Assembly: GCF_000815105.2 (NCBI RefSeq)
Contig: NZ_CP010310.2
Span: 2,356,001 to 2,420,000, forward strand
Direction: 5' to 3'
DNA length: 64,000 nucleotides
Origin: Pandoraea pulmonicola
Lineage (GTDB): Bacteria > Pseudomonadota > Gammaproteobacteria > Burkholderiales > Burkholderiaceae
How positions within the stretch are numbered: position 1 is the stretch's first letter; each line of letters opens with the position of its first letter. Made by a program: the position numbers and the translations under genes. Positions 55,792 to 64,000 of the stretch are shown one piece after another. The notes below the pieces were generated by a model that saw only the letters and a program-made list of their open reading frames with translations, was not told the DNA's origin and made no database searches.

Positions 55792-56787
55792 CTACGGGCG
55801 CTCCATGGTGATCATCTGGGTACGGCCATGGGGGGCGTCGAAATCCTGTAGCGGTCCCATCGGCACGATGCCGGTCGGGTTGATCGCACGGTGGCTTTGG
55901 TAGTAGTGGCTCTTGATGTGCTGGAAGTTCACCGTGTCGGCGATGCCGGGTTGCTGATAGATGTCGCGCGTGTACGCCGATAGATTCGGATAGTCGCCGA
56001 TCCGCCGCAAATTGCACTTGAAGTGGCCGACATAGACGGCGTCGAAACGGATCAGCGTGGTGAACAGCCGGATGTCCGCTTCGGTCATGCGCTCGCCAAC
56101 GAGAAAGCGGCGTGTGGCGAGGTGCGCGTCGAGCCAGTCGAGCGTCTCGAACAGCGGCGTGACGGCCTCCTCGTAGGCGATTTGCGTCGTGGCGAAACCG
56201 GCCTTGTAGACGCCGTTGTTGACCGTGTCGTAGATGCGCGCGTTCAGACGATCGATCTCCTCGCGCAAGGCGAGCGGGTAGTAGTCGCCCGGGGTGGCGC
56301 CGAGACCGTCGAAGGCGCTGTTGAACATCCGCAGAATCTCGGACGACTCGTTGCTCACGATCGTGCCGCTTTGCGTGTCCCATAGCAGCGGAACTGTCAC
56401 GCGCCCGGTGAACCGCGAATCGGCGGCGAGGTAGACGTCGCGCAGAAACGGGACCTGCTGCACCGGATCCCCGGTGACGCCGGGGCCGGGTTCGAACGTC
56501 CAGCCGTCGTCGAGCATCAGCCAGTTCACGACAGCGACCGGCACCATGTCCTGCAGCCCCTTGAGCGCGCGCATGATCAGGGTGCGATGCGCCCACGGGC
56601 ACGCGTAGCTGACATAAAGCAGGTATCGGTTGCGTTCCGCGGGAAAGCCGACGTCGCCGTCGGGGCCAGGCGAGCCGTCCGCAGTGACCCAGCGCCGGAA
56701 GGTTGCCGGGCGGCGCTCGAAGCGTCCGCCTGTGCTGCGCGTATCGTACCCGTCGGTGTGCCACTGTCCGTCTACCAACAAACCCAT
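55792..56787 (-). CDS. yqjG: Glutathionyl-hydroquinone reductase (YqjG/EcM4 family)
   Basis: A 331-aa xi-class glutathione transferase. The catalytic Cys63 lies in YACPWAHRTLI, and the C-terminal domain has the family pattern FTTLIRFDAVYVGHFKCNLR. It removes glutathione from glutathionyl-hydroquinones. The length matches E. coli YqjG (328 aa). It is convergent with the SDR gene. Confidence 0.94.
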   Translation of the reverse strand: MGLLVDGQWHTDGYDTRSTGGRFERRPATFRRWVTADGSPGPDGDVGFPAERNRYLLYVSYACPWAHRTLIMRALKGLQDMVPVAVVNWLMLDDGWTFEPGPGVTGDPVQQVPFLRDVYLAADSRFTGRVTVPLLWDTQSGTIVSNESSEILRMFNSAFDGLGATPGDYYPLALREEIDRLNARIYDTVNNGVYKAGFATTQIAYEEAVTPLFETLDWLDAHLATRRFLVGERMTEADIRLFTTLIRFDAVYVGHFKCNLRRIGDYPNLSAYTRDIYQQPGIADTVNFQHIKSHYYQSHRAINPTGIVPMGPLQDFDAPHGRTQMITMERP

Positions 56788-56843
56788 TGCTTACCTCCGA
56801 ATGGCTGCACGGGAAGGGAAAGGTCAGCATACCCGTAAACGAA

Positions 56844-56867
56844 AAAACCCCGCCTGAGCGGGGTTTT
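56844..56867 (-). terminator. Terminator of the cold-shock gene
   Basis: AAAACCCCGC pairs with GCGGGGTTTT around CTGA; the minus strand continues with more T. It lies between the csp gene and yqjG. Confidence 0.85.
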
Positions 56868-56942
56868 CAGTCCGGACATGCCAGAGGCGCTGTCCGAGGC
56901 GCGTCGGTCGCAAGCGCGACCGCTCAGCCGATCATCCGACGC

Positions 56943-57146
56943 TTACAGCGGCTGGATGTTGCCGGCTTGACGGCCCTTCGGTCCGTTCTTCACTTCGAAG
57001 CTGACCTTCTGGTTTTCCTGCAGCGTCTTGAAGCCCTTTGCCTGGATTTCCGAGAAGTGTGCGAAGAGATCTTCACCACCTTCGTCCGGCGTAATAAAAC
57101 CAAAACCCTTGGCGTCGTTAAACCACTTGACGGTACCAGTTGCCAT
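56943..57146 (-). CDS. cspA: Cold-shock domain protein
   Basis: A 67-aa single-domain RNA-binding protein with RNP1 KGFGFITP and RNP2 DLFAHFSEI. It acts as an RNA chaperone. The name cspA is by family; the paralogue cannot be specified. The upstream untranslated region is AT-rich, as expected for csp transcripts. Confidence 0.96.
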   Translation of the reverse strand: MATGTVKWFNDAKGFGFITPDEGGEDLFAHFSEIQAKGFKTLQENQKVSFEVKNGPKGRQAGNIQPL

Positions 57147-57430
57147 TTCTTAAATCCTTAAAGTTTTCAAATGAGCGAGCGAGAAGCTCAGCGAGCGCAT
57201 GACATTAAAGCTGATCAGGTACAACCGAGGTGACGCAGAGGGCGACATTAGATGAACACAAGACTCGCCATACAACGTTCATGCACACCCATTTTTTACG
57301 GGAAAGGTGGGAAGGTGTCAAGCAGGGAAACTTTTGGATTGTTGATCCACGCCAGTTTCCAGCCATTTTTCGCTGCGATGCGACATTCGTATGGCATGGC
57401 CGGACGACCGGTCTTGTGGACATCGAAATG

Positions 57431-58042
57431 TCATGCATGACCTTCAAGCGGCGCGCGTCCTCTCGCGTCGTCCCGAACGTTGCGGGCCTTGCGAATCGCT
57501 GTCCGTTGCGTTGCATCCCGGCGCTCAGGCCGCCAGACATAGCGAAGCGCGGGGACTTCGATGCCCGGCGATATGGCGATGGGGTGCACCGTCCCCGCCA
57601 CGCCGCCCAGCCGCTCGTAAAAGCGCCGTGCCTTGACGTTCTGCGCGAGCGTCCACAGGTAAAGCGCCGCATTCGAATCGAGCACCCTGGCCCAGTCCCT
57701 GGCGCGTGCAAACAACGCGCGCCCAATGCCTCGACCTTGCCACGCCGGCGCCACGTGCAGGTTATCGAGCAGGATGCCGTCGGCTCCCGAGAGCGCGCAC
57801 ACGAACCCGGCCAGTGGCCCATCGGTCGCGTCGGGGCATGCTTTCCATATACGCAGTGCGGGATCGTCGGCGCGCATGAGGCGATCTCGCCACAGCTTCA
57901 CGTGGGCTTCGACGAGGTGGCTGCGCACATCGCCGATGGGCAGCACGTGTGCGTAGATCGCTTGCCAACTGTGGTCGTGAAGCGCGGCGATCTGCGCGGC
58001 GTCTTGCAACGTGGCAGGTTGCACGACGAGGGGGCGATTCAT
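57431..58042 (-). CDS. GNAT-family acetyltransferase
   Basis: A 203-aa protein. The acetyl-CoA loop is VAPAWQGRGIGRALFARA, followed by WTLAQNVKARRFYERLGG. The substrate is unknown. ATG 58042 (MNRPLVVQPATLQDAAQIAA) is preferred to an upstream in-frame start 20 codons earlier. Confidence 0.87.
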   Translation of the reverse strand: MNRPLVVQPATLQDAAQIAALHDHSWQAIYAHVLPIGDVRSHLVEAHVKLWRDRLMRADDPALRIWKACPDATDGPLAGFVCALSGADGILLDNLHVAPAWQGRGIGRALFARARDWARVLDSNAALYLWTLAQNVKARRFYERLGGVAGTVHPIAISPGIEVPALRYVWRPERRDATQRTAIRKARNVRDDARGRAPLEGHA

Positions 58043-59195
58043 GATGCGTTTCCCATAGATCGGGAAGCGTACCTGGCTCGATGAGAAACTGCACCGCCGC
58101 AAGGCGGCACCGGAGACATGGCGTCGTGTCGCGCACGCACAACGCGAACGCCGACTTGCCGGATTTTCATGGATGTGTCACCGCGTTATGCGGTCGGTAG
58201 CAAATAAGAGGGCGGCGTCGCCACGCGGCGAATCGCCACCCTGTGTTCACTATAGCGCGGCCGCGGATTTCATGCGTGCGGACGAGCGTGCCGCTGGTTG
58301 GCGACGGTTGACCGCGATCGATGTGGGGTCTTCTGCGGCAGCGTATGGCGGGTTTTCCGGACAGATTCGTGGTGACGTTTGCCGCTTGCTCGCGCCATCT
58401 TGGGCGCACCGGCGGCATGCGAAGCACGCGTCGGCTTCGCGGGACGATGCGCGAGCGCCTTCGAACGGTGGCTTTGGGTTGCATTTACCCGTTTCGCCGC
58501 CTTTGTCGTCTTCGGGGCCGGGGCATGCTTTGCATGGACAGCGCGGCGCTTCGTGGCCGAAGACGCCTTTGTCCCGGCGCTCGGACGATGGTGCTTCGGG
58601 GATGCTGCGCCGTGCGCAGAATGCGTCTGTGCTGAGTGGGACGGGCGAGCGTGTCAGGGATGAGCGGCGAATGCCGATACTGCAAACGCACCGAGCAGGA
58701 GGGTGGCGCACATGGCGCGCACGGCGCGCGGGTAGAGCTTGGACAACAGTGTCTCCGTGGGAATGAAGTTTGACGATGCCGGGCACCGGTTCATGCCGGC
58801 GAATTGCACTGGCCCGCATCGGCCCGCACCGTAGGACGTCGCTGTCAGCGTGCGAGGGCGGCCGCGATTGTAGGGCGAAGCCATCGCCATGTCGAGGCGG
58901 TCGGCCGACCGTCCGGAACGCGGTGCGCGTCCTGCGGCCCGACGGCGAAACAATTTGTGCGCTGCGTCAAGTCATTCATGAGGCATACACGCAACGTAAG
59001 TATTTTCCCTAGGAACGTAGAAAAACCGCGCCACGATTTGATTTCGGGGCGGCAAAATTCTCACTTGCGACCCTTAAATTCGGTGAGCCGGTGCCGTTAA
59101 CGGCCTCATGGCTTCATCTCGGGCGGGAGCGCACGCATCGCGTGTCTTCCGGCCCGGTGCATGCGATCCGGCGCATTGCCGGGCGTAAAGGCACG
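58043..59195. other. Region with no convincing gene except one short frame
   Basis: About 1.15 kb. Overlapping frames on both strands are Arg/Cys/Ala-rich and look like GC shadows. Only a 46-codon minus frame at 58654-58794 has protein-like features. Confidence 0.4.
58654..58794 (-). CDS. Possible short membrane peptide
   Basis: A 46-aa frame starting MNRCPASSNFIPTETLLSKL and ending in a hydrophobic AMCATLLLGAFAVSAFAAHP. The end resembles a signal peptide cut short by a stop, so it may be a truncated secreted protein or a small membrane peptide. GGAG is not evident upstream. Confidence 0.25.
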   Translation of the reverse strand: MNRCPASSNFIPTETLLSKLYPRAVRAMCATLLLGAFAVSAFAAHP

Positions 59196-60335
59196 ATGCC
59201 GGGCAAGCACGCGATGCGGCCGCGAAGTGCCGCGCGTCTTCCGAGACCTTCCGTGGCAACCAACCAGGCACCGACGCTCGACTCTCTGCAATCGCTGCTG
59301 GCGACGGTCCAGCGCAACGAGCGTTCGCTGAAACGTTTTCAGGACATCGAGCTGGCGCTGATGGGGGCGCCGGATTTTGGCCAGTTCCTGGAAGTGGTGC
59401 TCAATCGCTTGCGTCACGACTTCGATCTTCTGGGGGTACGGCTGATGCTGGCCGAAGTCGACGACACGCTACGGGACCTCATCGACACCGCCGAAGGCAT
59501 TCGCGCACTCGAAGCCGGTCTTTGCATTGCCCAGGATCCCGGCACGTTCCTCGCCGTCTGCGGCGATGGGCAACTGTGGATCGGCGCGCCCCGCGAGCGC
59601 CACGCGGCCTTGTTCGGGCCTCGTCCGCCGGCCAGCGCGGTGGTCATGCCGCTCACCCGCAACGGTCGATGCATCGGCGTGATCGCCCTGGGCAGTCGCG
59701 ACGCAGGCCGCTTCGCTCCCGATATGGCGACCGACTTTCTCGAGCGCTTCGGAGCGGTCGTGGCGGTGTGCCTGGAGAACATGTGGAATCGAGAACGCCT
59801 GAAGCGCATCGGGCTGACGGACCCGCTCACCGGCCTGTCGAACCGCCGCTATTTCGACCAGCGATTGCGTGAGGAGGTGGTGCGCGGTGCGCGCTACGGG
59901 GCGCCGCTGGCGTGCCTGCTCATCGACATCGACCACTTCAAGCGCGTCAACGACAGCCACGGCCACGCGACGGGCGACCGCGCGTTGCGCGCGGCGAGTG
60001 TCTGCATGCGGGCGCAACTGCGCGTGACCGACACGCTCGCCCGTTACGGCGGCGAAGAGTTCGCCGCGCTACTCGTGCAGACGGAGCAGAACTGGGCGGG
60101 GACGGTGGCCGAGCGCGTGCGTCGGGCGGTGAAGCGTCTCGAAGTGCCGGGCGACGATGGCACGCTCGTGCCGCTCACGATTTCCATCGGTCTGGCGAGT
60201 GTCGACCCGCGCGACACCGCCGATCCCGAGACACTCCCCGTGCGCCTGCTCGGCGCTGCCGACGCGGCCCTTTACGCGGCCAAACGTGCGGGCCGCGACC
60301 GGGTTGTCGTCGCATCGGCGGCGAGCTTGCATTGA
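59196..60335 (+). CDS. GAF-GGDEF diguanylate cyclase
   Basis: A 379-aa cytosolic c-di-GMP synthase. Residues about 45-205 form a DUF484/GAF-like sensor; the GGDEF domain starts near 215 (LTDPLTGLSNRRYFDQRLRE). The active motif GGEEF is intact in RYGGEEFAALL, and an inhibitory I-site RVTD lies exactly five residues before it, so product inhibition is expected. ATG 59196 is preferred for AAAGG upstream; starts at 59091 (GTG) and 59214 are possible. Confidence 0.9.
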   Translation: MPGKHAMRPRSAARLPRPSVATNQAPTLDSLQSLLATVQRNERSLKRFQDIELALMGAPDFGQFLEVVLNRLRHDFDLLGVRLMLAEVDDTLRDLIDTAEGIRALEAGLCIAQDPGTFLAVCGDGQLWIGAPRERHAALFGPRPPASAVVMPLTRNGRCIGVIALGSRDAGRFAPDMATDFLERFGAVVAVCLENMWNRERLKRIGLTDPLTGLSNRRYFDQRLREEVVRGARYGAPLACLLIDIDHFKRVNDSHGHATGDRALRAASVCMRAQLRVTDTLARYGGEEFAALLVQTEQNWAGTVAERVRRAVKRLEVPGDDGTLVPLTISIGLASVDPRDTADPETLPVRLLGAADAALYAAKRAGRDRVVVASAASLH

Positions 60336-60436
60336 GCGCGTCGTTCACGTCGCCCGTTCCCGGGGGGGGCATGGCGCGACATGTGTCGTCGCCTTATCGA
60401 CACTTTCCCCATCTTCAGCATCACCCCGGCGCATCG

Positions 60437-61384
60437 CTATCGGGTGCTGAACCATCCGATCAGCAACGACACCGTCACGACTGAGAGCACTGTCGAGACC
60501 AGGATGGCACGCGAAGCCACGGCCGCCTCGCGTCCGTACAGTTGCGCAAGCATGAAAGGCCCCGTGCCGATAGGCAGCGCGGCGAGCAGCAGTGCGCTGT
60601 GCGCCCATACGGCCGGGAGATCGAACACTCGAAACGCGAGGAAGGCCGTAATCGCGGGCTGGAAAAGGAGCTTCAGACCCACGAGCCGCCCGACGGCGCG
60701 CGCGATGCGCGGCTGCCGGGCCGCGCCGCTGCTTTGCGCCAGAAACATGCCGATCGCCACGAGGGCGCAGGGACTGGCCGCGCCGCCGAGTAGCGTCGTG
60801 AAGTGGGCGACCGAGTCCGGCAGCGTAATGCCGACGGCCGCCACCGCCATGCCGACGAACGGCGACACCACGAGCGGATTGCGGATCAACGCGCGCGCGA
60901 CGAAACCGGCCGTGCGACGCCAGCTCGGCGTGGCCTGCAGATCCGTTTCGATGATCGCAATGGAAATGGCGAAGAGCACTGTCGCGGTGAGCAGCATGGC
61001 GACCACGACCGCCGGGACACTGGCCGGACCGAATGCCACGAGACACAGCGGCAGCCCCATGAAGCCGGCATTCGGATAGGCGGCGCCCATGCCCTCGATG
61101 CTGGCGTCCGTCAGCCGTCCGCGCACGGTGCGGTCGAGCAGGAACGAGAGTGCGAAGGTCGCCGCCATGCCGCCGCCGAACGCGCCGAGAAAGCCCGGGT
61201 TCACGAGTTCGGCCCACGTGATCCGCGCCATCGACTGAAACAGCACGGCGGGCAGGGCGAGGTAGACGACGAAACGGTTGAGGGCGTCCAGGGCAGTGTC
61301 GCCGAGCCAAGCGCGCTTTGCGCACAGAAAGCCCAGGAAGATGAGCCCGAAGACGGGAAGGGCGGCGGAGACGACGGCTTGCAT
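60437..61384 (-). CDS. AEC-family transporter
   Basis: A 315-aa membrane protein with about ten helices. Family features: NRFVVYLALPAVLFQSMA at the first inner helix and GAAYPNAGFMGLPLCLVAFG (PIN-like NxGFMG). Bacterial members export malonate or other carboxylates. ATG 61384 (MQAVVSAALPVFGLI) lies 1 nt after the GntR stop, so the two genes are co-translated; the regulator presumably controls transport. Confidence 0.9.
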   Translation of the reverse strand: MQAVVSAALPVFGLIFLGFLCAKRAWLGDTALDALNRFVVYLALPAVLFQSMARITWAELVNPGFLGAFGGGMAATFALSFLLDRTVRGRLTDASIEGMGAAYPNAGFMGLPLCLVAFGPASVPAVVVAMLLTATVLFAISIAIIETDLQATPSWRRTAGFVARALIRNPLVVSPFVGMAVAAVGITLPDSVAHFTTLLGGAASPCALVAIGMFLAQSSGAARQPRIARAVGRLVGLKLLFQPAITAFLAFRVFDLPAVWAHSALLLAALPIGTGPFMLAQLYGREAAVASRAILVSTVLSVVTVSLLIGWFSTR

Positions 61385-61385
61385 G

Positions 61386-62138
61386 TCAGCGTGTCTCCGC
61401 CAGACGAACGAGCCATTCGCGGCGCGCGTTGCCACCGTCGGCCTCGGTGTGTTCGCGTGCGGCGGTCTCGGCGCCTGGTGCGTCGCCTGCCGCGATGCGC
61501 GCGACGATCTCGCCGTGCTCATGCCAGACGACCTCCTGCATCGGCATGGCGTCGAGCGTGGCGGCCATGGCACGCATGATGTGCGGCCATTGCGGCGCGA
61601 GCGTCTGGGCGATCAACGGATTGCCCGAGGCGTCGTGCAGCGCGGTGTGGAACGCGACTTCCACGCGGACCTGGTTGGCGATCGGCGTGCCTCGTGTCAT
61701 GGCCATGCCAGCAGCGACGGCCTCACGCAAGCGAGCGAGTTCGGCCTCGCCGAGCGTGCCGTTCGCCATGCGTGTGGCGGCCAGCCGTGCGGCCAGCCCG
61801 TCGAGCGCCGTGCGAACCTGGTAGAGCGAGCGCAGATGATCGGTGTCGATGGGCGCTACCTCCAGACCCTGGCGGCCGCTGTCGCAGACCAGACCGTCGC
61901 GCTTGAGCAGTTGCAGCGCATGACTCACCGGCTGGCGCGAGACGCCCAGCGAATCGGCCAGCTCGGCCTGCCGAATGCGTTCACCTGGGGGCAGGGTGAG
62001 ATCGGCAATGGCGTCTCGCAAACGCGAGTAGACCTGATCGATCAGGACCGGCGTGCTCGCCAGCGGCGCGAGGGGCGCCAAAGGCTCGGAAGCCACCGGC
62101 GACGCGGTGGAAAGGTCGGGGGACGCGGCGCTCGACAT
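61386..62138 (-). CDS. GntR-family (FadR/FCD) transcriptional regulator
   Basis: A 250-aa regulator. The winged HTH is in RIRQAELADSLGVSRQPVSH; the C-terminal FCD domain has the metal/ligand His pattern VEVAFHTALHDASGNPLI and HEHGEIVARI. The first 30 residues are an Ala/Pro/Ser-rich extension. It is the first gene of the gntR-AEC operon. An upstream GAATTC-C-GAATTC motif near 62175-62187 might be its operator. Confidence 0.9.
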   Translation of the reverse strand: MSSAASPDLSTASPVASEPLAPLAPLASTPVLIDQVYSRLRDAIADLTLPPGERIRQAELADSLGVSRQPVSHALQLLKRDGLVCDSGRQGLEVAPIDTDHLRSLYQVRTALDGLAARLAATRMANGTLGEAELARLREAVAAGMAMTRGTPIANQVRVEVAFHTALHDASGNPLIAQTLAPQWPHIMRAMAATLDAMPMQEVVWHEHGEIVARIAAGDAPGAETAAREHTEADGGNARREWLVRLAETR

Positions 62139-62250
62139 GGTTAGCCGGCGGGGCGCCGGTTTTCGTGATATCTGGAATTCCGAATTCTACGCCGACGGGT
62201 GGATGCCAGGGAGGTTTTTCCTGGAAGGCAATGAAATAGCGGGGGCGGGA

Positions 62251-62544
62251 TTACTCGCTCGGGTCGAGCTCTGGTGGCGAAACCGAGGCGGCGCGTGCTG
62301 GCATTTGGAGCAGGGCCTGCACGGTCGTGCGAGTGCGTTGCAGGCGGCGCGCGAGCGCCCAGGCGTCGGCCTCGCGCTCGAACAGGCCGACGAGCAGATG
62401 ACCCTCGCCGGCGAAGCCGTCGGAGAACAGGCCGATATTCTTGGCGATCATCTCGCTCGCGCGCTCGACCGACACGGTGTACTGGCGCGGTGAGCGGTAC
62501 TGATTGATGACGACGGCGAAGGCGCGGGAGAACGCGTCGGACAT
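62251..62544 (-). CDS. Small hypothetical protein
   Basis: A 97-aa protein beginning MSDAFSRAFAVVINQYRSPR; no family is recognised. AGAGGAGG lies at good spacing before ATG 62544. The frame is open further upstream into the terminator region, which is unlikely to be translated. Confidence 0.65.
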   Translation of the reverse strand: MSDAFSRAFAVVINQYRSPRQYTVSVERASEMIAKNIGLFSDGFAGEGHLLVGLFEREADAWALARRLQRTRTTVQALLQMPARAASVSPPELDPSE

Positions 62545-62660
62545 GCGGGAGCCTCCTCTGACGGCATTTACATGGCGTTGCACTTCCGGTGATTGTAGGC
62601 GATGCACAAGCGCATGTCGGGACAAAACGATGACGGTCCGCGCGCGGCCCGCACGTGCAT

Positions 62661-62687
62661 AAAAAAGCCGCCGAGCGGGTCGGCGGC
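62661..62687 (-). terminator. Intrinsic terminator of the 62-aa membrane protein transcript
   Basis: GCCGCCGA (62667-62674) pairs with TCGGCGGC (62680-62687); the minus strand continues with six T residues. The rest of 62545-62950 shows no supported gene. Confidence 0.75.
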
Positions 62688-62950
62688 GCAACAGAGAGGG
62701 TGACAGCGCAACCGGAGTTGCCGTAAATCAGCTTAGGCCCAGGCGATGACAGTGGCATGACCGTCGTGCGCAGCGATGGCGTCATCTGCCAGCGTTTTTC
62801 GGGATGGTTCAGACAATCGTCGGCGACCGAAACGATCGATCGTGTCGGTCCGCAGGTATTTCGCAGGAATTTTTCGGAAAAGCCACCCATGGCGCGCAAC
62901 GCGCGCCGGCGGCCATTCCGTTGTTCGACGTGCTCTGGAGCGCGTGCCGG

Positions 62951-63139
62951 CTATACGAGCACGGGCAACGCCTCCACGACAAGCAGCGCGACGAGCGCTC
63001 CGACCATCGCCCCGACGGCACGCAGGCTGTAGCGCGTGGCGCGGGTGGTGACCGGGATACCGCCGACCAGTAGCGCACCGGCCACCGCCATCGGCAGGAA
63101 CAACGTCAGGTCGTAAAGATTGAAGTGGAATGTGGGCAT
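62951..63139 (-). CDS. Small two-helix membrane protein
   Basis: A 62-aa protein with two hydrophobic segments (LTLFLPMAVAGALLVGGI; AVGAMVGALVALLVVEAL) joined by a basic turn RATRYSLR. Strong ribosome site AGGAG nine bases before ATG 63139. Function unknown; a terminator follows about 260 bp downstream. Confidence 0.7.
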   Translation of the reverse strand: MPTFHFNLYDLTLFLPMAVAGALLVGGIPVTTRATRYSLRAVGAMVGALVALLVVEALPVLV

Positions 63140-63242
63140 CTTTCTTGTCTCCTCGCCTGAATTGCCCTTCCACTATAGGACGGCGGCGAAGGATGCCCAA
63201 ATTTGGTGCTCTGCAGCATGTTGCGGCACGACCAACCGTGCG

Positions 63243-63449
63243 TCAGTCCTCCTGCCGCACGGCGTGCATCTTGCGCCGGGCATTCCACATGGCCATGTCC
63301 TTGCGCGTTGGTGTGCGACTGTTCGCGCTGATGCCTGCAGGCTGCGCATGGACCGACGTGGCGGCGGTGCCGGTGGCTTCGCTGCGCGCCTGCACCATCA
63401 TGACGAGCGTAAACAGCGAGGCGGCAAGCGCCAGCAGAATCAGCTTCAT
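63243..63449 (-). CDS. Small secreted or membrane-anchored protein
   Basis: A 68-aa protein with an N-terminal signal or anchor (MKLILLALAASLFTLVMMVQ) and a polar, basic remainder ending AMWNARRKMHAVRQED. No family is recognised. It reads towards the 62-aa membrane protein gene and may share its transcript. Confidence 0.5.
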   Translation of the reverse strand: MKLILLALAASLFTLVMMVQARSEATGTAATSVHAQPAGISANSRTPTRKDMAMWNARRKMHAVRQED

Positions 63450-63893
63450 AAAAAGGCCCCCGGGTGAATCTCTGGTATCTGATCGATGTTATGCGTCGTC
63501 ATCGTCCTGGCCGGTCTCGAAACGTCGACCGTGTCGGCGATGGCGCGATGCTTGTGTATTGCACTGCCGTTGGGACTGCACTACGTGTTGCGGGACTGTC
63601 TGGCCGGGCGGAGGTTCGCGCAGGCCCTCATGCGCGACGCATCATAGCCAGCGATTGTGACAACGCTGGGGTAAAAAGCACACGATGCGATGGCCGCAAC
63701 CCGTCCTGTAACGTATAGCGACGCGCTGCGCGAAAAGTTTAGAAATCGTGACAATTTTTTTGCATTTTGGCCGGCGGGGCGGCGCTGATACGCCTTCGCA
63801 TCAGGCGGTCACGAGATCGGTGGGCCGCGGGCCGCCTGCCCGAAGCATCGGAAAGGCGGCCTGTCCCTGGGGCAGGGCCGGATCAAGGCTGAG
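63450..63893. other. Intergenic region with no supported gene
   Basis: About 440 bp. It contains an AT-rich stretch around 63736-63770 that may hold a promoter for the small secreted protein; nothing else is evident. Confidence 0.35.
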
Positions 63894-64000
63894 TCAGGGC
63901 TGAGGGGAGGCGTCGTCGGCGCTGGCGTTGGTGACGCGCCGCCGGGCGTTCTCCGGCAGCGCGATGGCCGCCAGCGAGGCCAGTGCCGCACCGATCTGCG
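63894..64000 (-). CDS. C-terminal end of an unidentified gene
   Basis: The last 35 codons of a minus-strand gene that continues beyond the right edge, ending in QIGAALASLAAIALPENARR then RVTNASADDASPQP. A hydrophobic helix followed by a basic polar tail suggests a membrane transporter C-terminus. Too little is present to name it. Confidence 0.5.
   Translation of the reverse strand, partial: QIGAALASLAAIALPENARRRVTNASADDASPQP

Noticed and set aside
58250-58819. 189-codon minus frame and 94-codon plus frame in the 58-59 kb gap
   Set aside because: Both are Arg/Cys/Ala-rich, mutually overlapping, and lack ribosome sites or recognisable domains.

Overview
The window is high-GC, densely packed chromosomal DNA of a beta-proteobacterium. 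The best guess is Burkholderiaceae, probably Pandoraea or a close Burkholderia/Cupriavidus relative. This rests on a PDH operon with a lipoyl-bearing E3, a phasin gene with PhaR-like operators, a beta-proteobacterial proteasome homologue (BPH), a FixLJ-type pair beside aceE, the aat-bpt N-degron pair and lutAB. The genus is inferred from gene content and order; no database search was possible.

Core block, 1-29.3 kb: folD (partial), a fixJ/fixL-like two-component pair, then aceE-aceF-BPH-lpdA. aceE has a recognisable promoter preceded by a 20-bp-phased direct repeat. Next come phaP with two perfect 15-bp palindromes flanking its promoter, an HDAC-fold deacetylase with a DMT exporter, a nitroreductase, pbpG, an IclR regulator, an orphan membrane/coiled-coil protein, lutA-lutB without lutC, and a minus-strand block (nudix, aat-bpt, pyrD, polar amino-acid ABC genes). 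An initiator tRNA, a GNAT gene and an EamA exporter complete the block.

Island 1, 29.3-41.5 kb: a 12.2-kb integrative element sits in the 5' end of dusA. It is bounded by a 23-bp direct repeat (29305-29327 and 41497-41519), carries a tyrosine integrase at its right end, has arm-type integrase sites at both ends and rebuilds an intact dusA. Its cargo is (i) a rolling-circle HUH Rep, a previously hidden 42-codon gene and a PrtN-family gene in one operon; (ii) a hipBA toxin-antitoxin pair preceded by five 26-bp palindromic operators at an exact 50-bp period; and (iii) a tightly coupled four-gene cassette: D12-class adenine DNA methylase, calcineurin-like phosphoesterase, ORC/Cdc6-like ATPase and a 305-aa protein of unknown function. 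The cassette is the best candidate for an undescribed system, most likely anti-phage defence.

Island 2, about 42.7-48.5 kb: tRNA-His is followed by a multiply frameshifted integrase pseudogene, an F-box-like candidate effector, a secreted protein, small membrane and hypothetical proteins, and a lower-GC beta-propeller gene. It looks like a decayed tRNA-His island.

Right core, 48.8-64 kb: an isochorismatase-like hydrolase, small hypothetical genes, a Nudix-MBL fusion, purT, a MarR-GNAT fusion with two operators coupled to an SDR, yqjG, a cold-shock gene, a GNAT gene, a GAF-GGDEF diguanylate cyclase, a GntR regulator with an AEC transporter, and several short membrane or secreted proteins. The C-terminus of one more gene is cut by the right edge. 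No CRISPR array, rRNA or complete prophage was seen.
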